From Anaerolineales bacterium (GTDB lineage Bacteria; Chloroflexota; Anaerolineae; Anaerolineales; UBA4823): a stretch of 64,000 nucleotides of DNA. The position numbers were made by a program, and so were the translations under genes. Positions within the stretch are counted from its first letter, which is position 1, and each line of letters opens with the position of its first letter. The notes beneath the pieces were generated by a model. That model had not been told where the DNA came from and did not search any database. It worked only from the letters and a program-made list of their open reading frames with translations. The stretch lies in the NCBI GenBank assembly GCA_003105035.1, contig PQAL01000004.1:1-64000 (forward strand), given 5' to 3'. Positions 46,052 to 54,438 of this stretch are shown in pieces.

Positions 46052-46720
46052 TCAGCCTGGATTTACGAAAGGAAGCCGTTCGCGGCACTTTGGGAAATTA
46101 CTACAGCCATAGAAGTGTTGCCCGGTATATTCCCCCTTGCCAGCTGTCCGCAAAACCATGGGGATCCCACACTTTGGACAAAATGGGATGGACCTTCCCT
46201 GGTTAATCTCAACCGGAACCGGCGGTATATTTCCGACTCCATTGTTCACATGTTGTAAAACTCGTGATTCAATGTCTTTGGTGTTGTAGTCATGTTGTGC
46301 TGGTACATGCAATAGGGGCAGATGCGCTGCTTTAAAAACTTCGTCATTGAACAAATCTCTTTCCCTTCTGGAAGCCTGATTATGGCTGGCATCATCCAGT
46401 TCTATCCCTGCGATTGGTCGCATTGATCCAGGCTCGCAAAGAAGGAAATCCACGTGGCGGTGAGCAACGCGATTGTGGAACCCATAGTTCTCATTTGGGC
46501 GCATGACAAAAAACACATCTGCCAGGTTCACCTTGGTAAGGATGGAATAACGAGACCCAAATAGCAATATGAGAACCTTATAAAATGATAGCTCAGCAGG
46601 GGATAAAAAATCATCGCGTAATCGATAGGGGAGATGTGTATTCTGGGGAGTGTTTTTCTTTTTGGGGAGGGAAAAGAATGCGGATAAGCAACCAGGTCTT
46701 GAATCTGTTTTGTGGGCCAT
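46052..46720 (-). CDS. DUF2726 protein with topoisomerase-type zinc ribbon
   Basis: 222 residues. The middle (residues 40-150) matches DUF2726, an endonuclease-like fold: ADVFFV, HRHVDFLLCEP, IAGIELDDASH, KAAHLPLLHVPA, with an acidic/Lys/His pattern typical of PD-(D/E)XK relatives. The C-terminal 45 residues are a four-cysteine ribbon (CPKCG ... CSNFPKC) as found at the end of topoisomerase I. A DNA-acting role is likely; target unknown. It is the sole gene between repeats D and E and starts 70 bp from E. Confidence 0.7.
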   Translation of the reverse strand: MAHKTDSRPGCLSAFFSLPKKKNTPQNTHLPYRLRDDFLSPAELSFYKVLILLFGSRYSILTKVNLADVFFVMRPNENYGFHNRVAHRHVDFLLCEPGSMRPIAGIELDDASHNQASRRERDLFNDEVFKAAHLPLLHVPAQHDYNTKDIESRVLQHVNNGVGNIPPVPVEINQGRSIPFCPKCGIPMVLRTAGKGEYTGQHFYGCSNFPKCRERLPFVNPG

Positions 46721-46789
46721 GATGATTTCTCTCCAGCGATTCAGTCAACTGCGATTGATTTTTGGGGAACCTATTACCTAAAGTGACGC

Positions 46790-46849
46790 AGGTGGGAGGC
46801 GGACCTCCCGGAGGCCTTCGACGGGACGGTGTGCGACCAAGCGATTATG
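46790..46849 (-). repeat. tRNA-3'-half-derived repeat, copy E (long variant, shorter insert)
   Basis: Minus strand: ACATAATCGCTTGGTCGCA, a shortened insert CACCGTCCCGTCGAAGGCC, then GGGAGGTCCGCCTCCCACC, which is T-arm-like. 70 bp upstream of the DUF2726 gene start. Confidence 0.7.
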
Positions 46850-46886
46850 TGGTGGGGAAAAAGCAATTTCTATAATGTCCACCAAT

Positions 46887-46940
46887 TATATCCCCTATAT
46901 ATGGCTTTTCATTTATTAATATTTACCATATATGGGGGTA
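46887..46940. repeat. Inverted repeat module next to copy E
   Basis: Arms TATATCCCCTATATATGG (46887-46904) and CCATATATGGGGGTA (46926-46940). The arms begin 38 bp after copy E, the same distance and total length as beside copy H. AT-rich DNA fills the rest of the gap to 47043; no gene is seen. Confidence 0.6.
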
Positions 46941-47042
46941 TTTTCATTTATGCTATGTGCATACACCGTATGTTTTCTATGCCTTCTCTTCTGGTAGCTG
47001 TAGTAGCTATCGTTTATTGGTAGTGATTACTTTTTTCTTATG

Positions 47043-50000
47043 TTATTCCTCATCAAGCTTGGTTATCACTGCTTCAAGAATTTCTGAAAACCCTGATGTC
47101 TGGTGAAGGGATGCTGTGAGGGTATTCATAGTTTTGAGAATGTTCATCAATTCAGGTAACATTATTCTAATTTTCGTATAAAGATCAATATCTTCACGAA
47201 AGCCCTGCATATTATCAGAAGAAACACGCTTCATTACTTCATCAAGTTCATGTTTCTTCTTCTCCCAGTATTCAACATACTGTGCTCTGTCAATCGGGTC
47301 GTAAATCTTTGCGTCGTTTAGTATTATTGGGAATATCCGATCAGCAAATTTTCCATTTTCCGCGATTTGGACTAGTTCGAAGCAGCAGTTTGGAGATTTA
47401 AGGTATTTATCGCTTATCACCAAGATAATCGCATTACCACGACCTATATTTTTCATGAATTTATTAATATCGCCTTTAAACCCCAAATCGCGTTTATCAC
47501 GGATGATATTTATATTTCTTTTTTGAAATTCTTGATCTAATTCATTTACTATTATTTCATTCTCATCACCCCAGGCATATGAAAGAAATACTTCTGCTTT
47601 TTTCATTTTTCCAAAAGTATCTATCAATTGATGTTTGAGCACATCGCGTAATGGCTTGAATCTCTCATGTTCGAGTTGAATAGAATATAGGCTTAAAACC
47701 AAATCAAATAAAGTGACAGCATATGATGTTTCATCACTAAAATCGCCATATCGAATATCGGTCATTTCCACAGGAATAGAAGTACGTAAATTACCTTTTA
47801 ACAATAATGGGATTACTGAGACTTGATTTTGTTTAGGTCTCTCATGATTTTTTTTGATTTCTGTCTTAATATCGATTTCTTTTTTTTCTACCCACATCTT
47901 CTTATAGTCAGGTGTACAAACCATCAGAATATAATCATTTCCATGAATCTGATCTAGATCTTCCAAAACAAATATACCTGCTTCGAGTAAGTCATGAATA
48001 AGATTTTCAACCCAATCAAGTTGGTCGTTGGCGTGACTGATATAACAACGTGGAGGAACACGGTCAATGCGAAAGCTTTTTATCTTAGCGAGATTCATCT
48101 CGTAAATTCTTCGAAGTTTAACAAGTGATTCTTCCCTCTGAACTCTCCTTCCAACTTTTGCGCCAAGAGTTTGGGGAGTATCAATTTCTGGGAGAAACGT
48201 TTTAGCCCCGCATTCATCGCAGAATAAAAATTTATTACCGCCATGTAAATGCTTGATAATTAATGAGTGTCCAATTTGGTGCAATTGGGGACAAAAAACT
48301 GGCGGTATCCGGATTACTTCTACGTCATGATTGAATAAGAACTTCTCAAATAAACCTTGAAAAAGTGCACGGCCATATGTAGGCATGGTTGTGCTGTAAT
48401 ATAACAATAATTCAATTTCTCCCTCTTTCTCGTCAATGAGACGGAAACCACAAATCTCACTTGCCCCCATCTCATATTGTGCTTGATTCTGCCATTGGTT
48501 TATTCGGGTGAACGCGGTGGTATAACCTAGTAAAACTACTAATGAAGCATAAATGTTCTCTGTTCGTCCGCGAACGATAAACAACACATCATCCACATAA
48601 TCAAATTCATCTTTAAGTGGACGTTTTTGTTTTATTAGTGCAGGAAAAATCAGCAGGGAATCATTGCCTAATTTCTCCCTAAAACAAATATCATGGTCAA
48701 GAAAGCGCTGTACAACTGCATCTATCAAGGTTTGTTCTTCATCTTTTGGGAGTCCTTTAATTTCATCAACCTGATAATTTCCTTGAAGGAGTTCCATTTC
48801 ATTTATAGCCCCTAGCTCGCGGGGATTTTTATCAGCTAAAAGGATAACAGATGAAGCTATATTGACCAACAAATCAGGGGCAAGCAATATATACTCAACA
48901 CCGACTGCATTATGTAAGTTTGTGACATAACCATGGGTTTCAAGATGCTCGATTGCCGTTCTTATTTCTGCTGTGGTGAAGCTTATGTCATTATCAATTG
49001 CATGTAATTGCAGTATCAAATCAGAGAAACGAACTAGAACTTTCTTAGAGTCATCGCTCTCTTTGAGAGAAAGAATGTAATCTTTAATGCGTTTGAAAGT
49101 AAAAGTAGTGACTGTTGAAATCATTTGTTCCCAAGGAATTTGGATTTTAATAATCTCCAGTAATGATTCCATGCCTTCCCCAGTCAAGGCACTTGTACTT
49201 ATATAACCTCCACTAATACCATAACGTTGGCAGAACTGTTCAAGATCTTGTTGCGAGAGTATTGGAGCTCCGCGATCAACCCTTGCTCCAATTAAAATAG
49301 ATGGTGGTAATCGCTTTTTCCCTTTCAATTGCTCTAACCAGTATTGTGCCCCCTTTAGAGGATCTTGACGGTTACTTGGGTCAAATACAATTAGCGAGAC
49401 GTTCACATTATCTAAGAAGATTGAGTGGATTTGGCGATATACATGCTGTCCAGCCAAGTCCCAAAGAACAGCTTCGCACTCAGTGTCATCATTGCGTTTA
49501 GTGTTGAGCCTGTTAATTATCCAAAACTGTTGTCCGTGTGAAGATATTTGTTCTTTATATTCACCATGTGAAAGCCACCAACCCACGCCAGTTTTTCCAA
49601 CACCAGTATCACCAACTAAGACGAGTTTGGCTGTTGTATATTGTAGAGAATGAGTAGTCGCTTTTTTAGAAAGGAGAATACTCATGTCTAGATCCCAGAA
49701 TCGGATTAATTTATTTTTCCCAATGGTTGCGATTAAATGTTTCTGGGAATAATTTTCGCCGAAACCGGTACTTAGACTTGTTATTTCTTGAGCAAATATT
49801 GCTGAAATTTCCCAAGTATCAGTACGCCAAATTCTTAATGTATGGTTTCCATCTACCAAGAATAGTAAACGTCCATCAAATGAATAGGAGATTGATCTTA
49901 TTGCTTGTGTAAGGCCTTCAAGAATTTTCGTCATTTGATTATTCTTAACGTCCCAAAGGCTTATATTATTACTAGTGGATCCTATGGCAAGTGTATGACC

Positions 50001-50672
50001 ATCTGGAGACCATGCCAAGCTTGGAATATTTGTGTTCTTATTAAGCTCCTTAATAATCTGTACAACTTTTCTTGTCCTAATATCGCATAGATATACATTG
50101 TTATTTACTGAAGCAGAAATCTGTTTTCCATCAGGAGACCAAGCAATTTGTAAAACGCCCCCATTTTCTTCTTTATTTGTCTTGAGTATATTGATTTTAT
50201 TGGATTCAGTTGCCCACAAGTAAATATAGGGGTCATTATGAGAAAAACAATATGCTATATATTGGCTATCTGGTGACCATGAGATTGATTTCACATTTTG
50301 AGGGAGAGAACTAATCATTTTTAATTGATTTTGGTTATTGATATCCCATCTCTTAATTGTTCTATCCTTTGCTCCAGATACGAGTTGAGAATTATCAGGT
50401 GCCCAGGAAATAGATAATATCTCAGCTTCGTGTCCTTTAAGTATTGACATACATTTTCCACGTCTTATATCCCAAATTCGGATAGCATTATCATTTGCTG
50501 TTGATGCTATATAGTTACCATTGGGTGAAATTGCAATGCAAGTTATTGGGGATGAATGTTCGGACAAGACTTGTCTTAAAGTAATACCTGGAATTGGTGA
50601 ATCACCAATATTTATTTGTTTTCCATCGGGACCATTTTCATGAGGTGAATATTCAAACATATCTTGGGTCAT
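47043..50672 (-). CDS. WD40 - Roc GTPase - COR-like - TIR - TIR protein
   Basis: 1209 residues. Residues about 30-335 are seven WD40 repeats (for example NDNAIRIWDIRRG, LIRFWDLD). Residues 348-515 are a Roc-type GTPase: P-loop GDTGVGKT (354-361), switch II WDLAGQ (404-409), and ARVD in place of NKxD. Residues 520-780 look like a COR-type linker; a Cys/His ribbon (CPQLHQIGH ... CDEC) follows. Residues 873-1000 are TIR/SEFIR-like (CYISHANDQ, ILMVCTPDYKK), and 1025-1150 are a second, clearer TIR domain (VFLSYAWGDE, RDLGFKGDI, NCCFEL with Glu1099 in the catalytic position). A cytoplasmic sensor-effector, most likely for defence or regulated NAD+ loss; that function is inferred from the domain class. 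AT-rich DNA suggests transfer. Confidence 0.85.
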   Translation of the reverse strand: MTQDMFEYSPHENGPDGKQINIGDSPIPGITLRQVLSEHSSPITCIAISPNGNYIASTANDNAIRIWDIRRGKCMSILKGHEAEILSISWAPDNSQLVSGAKDRTIKRWDINNQNQLKMISSLPQNVKSISWSPDSQYIAYCFSHNDPYIYLWATESNKINILKTNKEENGGVLQIAWSPDGKQISASVNNNVYLCDIRTRKVVQIIKELNKNTNIPSLAWSPDGHTLAIGSTSNNISLWDVKNNQMTKILEGLTQAIRSISYSFDGRLLFLVDGNHTLRIWRTDTWEISAIFAQEITSLSTGFGENYSQKHLIATIGKNKLIRFWDLDMSILLSKKATTHSLQYTTAKLVLVGDTGVGKTGVGWWLSHGEYKEQISSHGQQFWIINRLNTKRNDDTECEAVLWDLAGQHVYRQIHSIFLDNVNVSLIVFDPSNRQDPLKGAQYWLEQLKGKKRLPPSILIGARVDRGAPILSQQDLEQFCQRYGISGGYISTSALTGEGMESLLEIIKIQIPWEQMISTVTTFTFKRIKDYILSLKESDDSKKVLVRFSDLILQLHAIDNDISFTTAEIRTAIEHLETHGYVTNLHNAVGVEYILLAPDLLVNIASSVILLADKNPRELGAINEMELLQGNYQVDEIKGLPKDEEQTLIDAVVQRFLDHDICFREKLGNDSLLIFPALIKQKRPLKDEFDYVDDVLFIVRGRTENIYASLVVLLGYTTAFTRINQWQNQAQYEMGASEICGFRLIDEKEGEIELLLYYSTTMPTYGRALFQGLFEKFLFNHDVEVIRIPPVFCPQLHQIGHSLIIKHLHGGNKFLFCDECGAKTFLPEIDTPQTLGAKVGRRVQREESLVKLRRIYEMNLAKIKSFRIDRVPPRCYISHANDQLDWVENLIHDLLEAGIFVLEDLDQIHGNDYILMVCTPDYKKMWVEKKEIDIKTEIKKNHERPKQNQVSVIPLLLKGNLRTSIPVEMTDIRYGDFSDETSYAVTLFDLVLSLYSIQLEHERFKPLRDVLKHQLIDTFGKMKKAEVFLSYAWGDENEIIVNELDQEFQKRNINIIRDKRDLGFKGDINKFMKNIGRGNAIILVISDKYLKSPNCCFELVQIAENGKFADRIFPIILNDAKIYDPIDRAQYVEYWEKKKHELDEVMKRVSSDNMQGFREDIDLYTKIRIMLPELMNILKTMNTLTASLHQTSGFSEILEAVITKLDEE

Positions 50673-50869
50673 ACGCCTACTGCCTTGGAGAATAAAATTT
50701 TGTGAATAATTTATTGCAACATTTATTTTCTTGCAGATCTAATCGTGGAGAGTAGGTTTTTATTGGATAATGTCTCATATATTCTGCCTCCAGCAATCAT
50801 ATGTATGAAATATCCCATCAACTCATCTATTACATCCCTAGAAAAAAAATTAATCTGGATAAAGACGCA

Positions 50870-51661
50870 TTATTTACATGAACTTTCCGGTAGGATCTCG
50901 ATATAAAAGTCTCCTAAATATTGCTCATCTTTCGAAGAATATATATAAGGATTTAATAATCCACCCCCTTCAATCTTGCCCACAACCAAAACACATCGAT
51001 TAATATAAAATCCCAAATAAATATCACCAAATAACTCAAGACATTTTTTATCATATTCAAGACCAAAATCTCTACCATCGAGGCAAAAATAACCTTTATA
51101 TGTGGGGGAAGGTATTGAGTTTATATCAATCTCCATTTTGGTAATAGTGCCATAGATACAAGTAAATAGCCCAACATTGCGATAAGCATCATCAGCAGAA
51201 ATGCAGTTGCGCGTTTTATCTTCAATAAATGCTTCAGTTTCATTTGAATTAAGTGTTTCTATATGGGCATCAACGGTTTGTGTAGCAAATATATGTTGAT
51301 AATAGCTATATTTCCCTCTTTCGATTTCATACATCATATAAATTACGATCAATAATAATATTAATATCCCTATTAACCATGATTTCCAACCCAGGATAAT
51401 CTTTCTGGGTATATCGCGTAATCTATCAACAAAGTTTTGAAAAGTATCTTTAGTTGGGTGAAAATCATCAAGAACATTGACATAATAGTTAAGAAAGAAT
51501 ATTAGCACATAATATTGCCCAATGATGAAAACAACAATACGTAGTGTTTTAGTTAAGAAGTTAACACTTGGTGAAGAAAATCCTCTAAACCACCATATAG
51601 ATAATAATGTTGCTGTGATTAAATATAAGGTGAGAAAGAGAAAACCAATTAACCTTTTCAT
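50870..51661 (-). CDS. Membrane protein of unknown function
   Basis: 263 residues from ATG 51661; a GTG at 51667 is too close to AAGGAGAGG. Three predicted transmembrane helices (residues about 8-28, 38-64 and 96-116), then a 140-residue extracytoplasmic domain with six cysteines (CISAD, CIYG, CLDG, CLELFG, CVLVVG and the C-terminal SSCK). It lies 197 bp upstream, in transcription order, of the WD40-Roc-TIR gene and 90 bp from repeat F, so it may be a partner. No family recognised. Confidence 0.6.
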   Translation of the reverse strand: MKRLIGFLFLTLYLITATLLSIWWFRGFSSPSVNFLTKTLRIVVFIIGQYYVLIFFLNYYVNVLDDFHPTKDTFQNFVDRLRDIPRKIILGWKSWLIGILILLLIVIYMMYEIERGKYSYYQHIFATQTVDAHIETLNSNETEAFIEDKTRNCISADDAYRNVGLFTCIYGTITKMEIDINSIPSPTYKGYFCLDGRDFGLEYDKKCLELFGDIYLGFYINRCVLVVGKIEGGGLLNPYIYSSKDEQYLGDFYIEILPESSCK

Positions 51662-51750
51662 TTTCACCTCTCCTTACCTGAAGGTATATTTTTATTACCA
51701 CCCAATTTTCTTTCCGATATTATCCACATGTACACTAGTAGTATCCATGG

Positions 51751-51775
51751 GATTTTGTGCAACTAGGCGATTATG
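51751..51775 (-). repeat. tRNA-3'-half-derived repeat, copy F (short, degenerate)
   Basis: Minus strand: TTCATAATCGCCTAGTTGCAC. Only the anticodon-loop and variable-loop part is recognisable; the T-arm is lost. The weakest of the eight copies, accepted because of position and orientation. Confidence 0.4.
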
Positions 51776-51787
51776 AACCGTTTACCT

Positions 51788-52309
51788 TTACGGCCCAAGG
51801 TAGATCCAAGATCCACAATCTTCCACACTAACCTGAAAGGCAGTTGAAGGAATATACATAGTTCCACCTGCCATTCCGAAGTGGTTGCTGATAATATCTC
51901 CAGTTCGCGTATCTATTTCCCAATAACACCGATCACCTGTTCCTTGAGATCGCCACACGCCTGGTGCAATATCTACTCCCACCAGGTAGAACCCATCGCC
52001 GCGAGGCGTTGTGAGGGGATTTACTGTGGGTGTGGGGGTACCGGTTTTTGTGGGGGTTGACGTGATGGTTGGTGTGAATATTGGGGAATTAGTGAAAGTG
52101 GGTGTGACGATTTTTGTGATCTGGACCGTTGGTTGTTGGGTATAGGTTGGATAGGGTGTATTTGTAGGGTACGGTGTTTGTGAAGGGATTGGCGTCCAGG
52201 CACCTTGTGTTTCTTGAACCGCGCTTTGTATGGCTGCTTGTGATGGTGTACACGCGGATAAAAAGAAAGTCGCCATACAGAAATAGAATGCGAAACGACT
52301 CATCTTCAT
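51788..52309 (-). CDS. Thr/Pro-rich lipoprotein
   Basis: 173 residues. Signal with lipobox FLSAC, then a linker of about 70 residues made almost wholly of Thr/Pro/Ser/Gln (PIPSQTPYPTNTPYPTYTQQ and TITSTPTKTGTPTPT). The C-terminal 65 residues (GFYLVGVDIAPGVWRSQG, CYWEIDTRTGDII, ISNHFGM) resemble a domain often seen at the end of Chloroflexota and actinobacterial surface proteins. AAAGGGGA precedes the ATG. Confidence 0.7.
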   Translation of the reverse strand: MKMSRFAFYFCMATFFLSACTPSQAAIQSAVQETQGAWTPIPSQTPYPTNTPYPTYTQQPTVQITKIVTPTFTNSPIFTPTITSTPTKTGTPTPTVNPLTTPRGDGFYLVGVDIAPGVWRSQGTGDRCYWEIDTRTGDIISNHFGMAGGTMYIPSTAFQVSVEDCGSWIYLGP

Positions 52310-52523
52310 AGGTTCCCCTTTCCCTGTTTGTTTTTCCTCCTGGTTATTATCGCGCCATTTCCAACATTGTACGCATATAAGCTGTTTCTTGTTTAATTAG
52401 TATGATGTATGGTTTTGAAATTATCGTCCTCTCATTCCTTCCAAAATCGGAATTCGTTTTATCTGATTTGCCAAAAAAAACCATCACAGAAACAGCTCTT
52501 ACATTGTTAATGGCGATAAAAAT

Positions 52524-52703
52524 ATGATGCACTCAAATTTGAGTATTACAGATGGAGTTTACGGGACACTTTCAGATAATGATGTTAAAGGACAAATAAC
52601 GACACTTGGTCTTAGAAAAGATTTTAGTGAAGTTAGGAACATTGAAGAGTTAACGGACATAATAAGAAAACTTGTAGAAAGGTGGGGGGTTGATCACGTT
52701 TAA
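52524..52703 (+). pseudogene. Tyrosine recombinase C-terminal remnant
   Basis: A 59-residue open frame MMHSNLSITDGVYGTLSDND continuing to a natural TAA. It carries the H ... Y box of tyrosine recombinases (His3, Tyr13) with the usual helix after it, but no catalytic domain upstream: the frame runs only a few residues beyond the ATG. It is on the plus strand, opposite to its neighbours. A relic of an older integration event is the best reading; a small expressed fragment cannot be excluded. Confidence 0.6.
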
Positions 52704-52732
52704 CTTACATGGGATGTATTAAAGAGGTGGAT

Positions 52733-53209
52733 TTACAATCCAGTAAGAAAGATTTGCCCAATAGAACCTCCTGCATAAAACAGAGTTGCTGAAAGAAAGA
52801 AATAGATTATTTGGGCAATTACTAACCATGCAGATGGTGTATCGGTCGTCATGATGAGTGAAAGGATAATCAAGACAGGAACGAGGATTAACACGATAAT
52901 TATCGAAAGTATTAGGGCAGTATTTTCCCAAGCAATCTTTCGTGGTTTTGATACCAAACCAGAAATTAATTTGACTATTGTTTGACCAACAAGAATTGAA
53001 GATGCAAGAGACCATTCGGGGATACGAAAAAAGGCGGAGAATTCGCCTTTACTAAAAGAGATAATACCAATCACAATAAACGGTAAAATAATGAATAAGA
53101 GTTCGGCAATGATTAATATTTGTGCTTTTTTAAATTGTTCATTTAGTGTGGGGATATCTTTATCACTTTTTATTTTTTCAATTACTTGTTTGTTTATATT
53201 ATTTGGCAT
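52733..53209 (-). CDS. Small integral membrane protein
   Basis: 158 residues with four predicted transmembrane helices (about 30-50, 66-84, 95-118 and 130-155). The N-terminus is charged (KQVIEKIKSDKD). Very AT-rich with few clear motifs. It starts 79 bp from repeat G. No function assigned. Confidence 0.55.
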   Translation of the reverse strand: MPNNINKQVIEKIKSDKDIPTLNEQFKKAQILIIAELLFIILPFIVIGIISFSKGEFSAFFRIPEWSLASSILVGQTIVKLISGLVSKPRKIAWENTALILSIIIVLILVPVLIILSLIMTTDTPSAWLVIAQIIYFFLSATLFYAGGSIGQIFLTGL

Positions 53210-53287
53210 ATTCTTAATAACCTACTAGTTTCGTTAATATTAGGAAAGTAAAGAAAAGCTAATTGCGCAGACTAAATTGCATCAAAG

Positions 53288-53330
53288 GTGGGCCTGGCAG
53301 GAGTCGAACCTGCGACCAAGCGGATTTATG
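53288..53330 (-). repeat. tRNA-3'-half-derived repeat, copy G (short)
   Basis: Minus strand: CGCTTGGTCGCAGGTTCGAC followed by TCCTGCCAGGCCCACC. It is the best-conserved T-arm and acceptor 3' strand in the window, including a normal GGTTCGA T-loop. The DNA on its 5' side has no D-arm or acceptor match, so there is no complete tRNA gene. Confidence 0.8.
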
Positions 53331-53411
53331 CTTTATTCCAATTGGTACACATTATTAGGTAATTATCTGATATGTTTCAATCGTTTTTTAATAAATAGTG
53401 ATAAAGATTAG

Positions 53412-53990
53412 CTAAGCAGTTACTTCTGCACTTTTTACAAAATGTGCGAACTTATTTCTTAATCTGCTGATTCTAACACGCAACATTGAAGGGGATTGAT
53501 TACTTCTTAAAGCTATTTCGTGCATTGAATATCCTTCAAGAAGTGTGTTAAATAATCGCTTTTCGTCCTGAGTCAAACTATCTAGAAATGGTTCTATTCT
53601 TTGTAAACCTACTTCCCATGAATCGTCGTGAATATCATTTGATTCTGATGGAATATTATCAAAATCTGAGATTTGTTCTGCAGGAACTTCTTTTCTTTCT
53701 TTTTGTAGGTAATTTAATGCTTCAAAGTAACTAATTTTATACGCCCAGGATCTGACCTGAAAGTCTGTAGTACCATAATAATTTTCAGCTTTAAACCATA
53801 TAGTAGAGAGGGTATCTATTGCTATGGATTCAACGATTTCTTTTTCAAGATCAGGGAACCTTCTGTTAATGTATTCGGTAACAGCAGGTGCTAATATCTT
53901 AAATAATTCTCCGAAGGCAATTTCGTCTTTTTCCTTAACCTTATTAAGTAGGTCGTTCAATGAGATATTATTTCTAATTTGTGTGTTCAT
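53412..53990 (-). CDS. ECF-type sigma factor
   Basis: 192 residues from ATG 53990; an in-frame ATG at 54050 lies inside the upstream gene. Region 2 (LFKILAPAVTEYINRRFPD, TLSTIWFKAENY, FQVRSWAYKISYFEALNYLQKER) and region 4 (LDSLTQDEKRLFNTLLEGYS, MHEIALRSNQSPSMLRVRIS) are both present, without regions 1 or 3. It overlaps the upstream membrane protein gene by 17 bp, so the two are co-translated. Its target promoters are unknown. Confidence 0.8.
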   Translation of the reverse strand: MNTQIRNNISLNDLLNKVKEKDEIAFGELFKILAPAVTEYINRRFPDLEKEIVESIAIDTLSTIWFKAENYYGTTDFQVRSWAYKISYFEALNYLQKERKEVPAEQISDFDNIPSESNDIHDDSWEVGLQRIEPFLDSLTQDEKRLFNTLLEGYSMHEIALRSNQSPSMLRVRISRLRNKFAHFVKSAEVTA

Positions 53991-54438
53991 GATTAGGTAA
54001 TGGGTTGTCAGGTGATTTAATCTCATCCAGCAATTTAAATATTGAAACAATATCTATTTGAGCTTGTTCATCAATTTGATAATCTATCGAAGTAACCTTA
54101 TTACTTGTGGGCATTTTTATTGATAATGTGCCCACACGAATTGACCCGGTAATCCGTCCTCGTAATTGATAAATCAAGTTATAGATCGATTCTGCAAAAT
54201 CTTTCGAAGATTTTACTACCCTCGTTAGTGCATCGATGATCTTAACCATAATTAATAAAAATAATAATAATTCAAGGGCATATAGAACAAGTTTCACAAC
54301 TAGATCAATTTTGAAAGTGGCAAATGCCCAAACGATGAAAATTGATTCAACAATGAGCAAAGAAACAAAAACCAGCTCCCTAAGCTGACCACCAGGAGAA
54401 ATTGGATTTTCCTCGGATGCCTTCTTGATTTTTTTCAT
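53974..54438 (-). CDS. Two-helix membrane protein coupled to the sigma factor
   Basis: 154 residues from ATG 54438 (a TTG just upstream is less likely). Two hydrophobic helices (about 25-45 and 48-72), then a cytoplasmic domain of about 80 residues. The order is opposite to usual anti-sigma operons, in which the sigma gene comes first, but the 17-bp overlap with the sigma gene makes a regulatory partnership plausible. Its start overlaps the stop of the XRE pseudogene (TGATG). No known anti-sigma domain is evident. Confidence 0.6.
   Translation of the reverse strand: MKKIKKASEENPISPGGQLRELVFVSLLIVESIFIVWAFATFKIDLVVKLVLYALELLLFLLIMVKIIDALTRVVKSSKDFAESIYNLIYQLRGRITGSIRVGTLSIKMPTSNKVTSIDYQIDEQAQIDIVSIFKLLDEIKSPDNPLPNHEHTN

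Noticed and set aside
46829-47023. 64-codon plus-strand open frame
   Set aside because: It begins inside repeat E, runs through the inverted repeat, and has no ribosome site or family match.
52347-52532. 61-codon minus-strand open frame
   Set aside because: No ribosome site or similarity; it overlaps the start of the recombinase remnant on the other strand.
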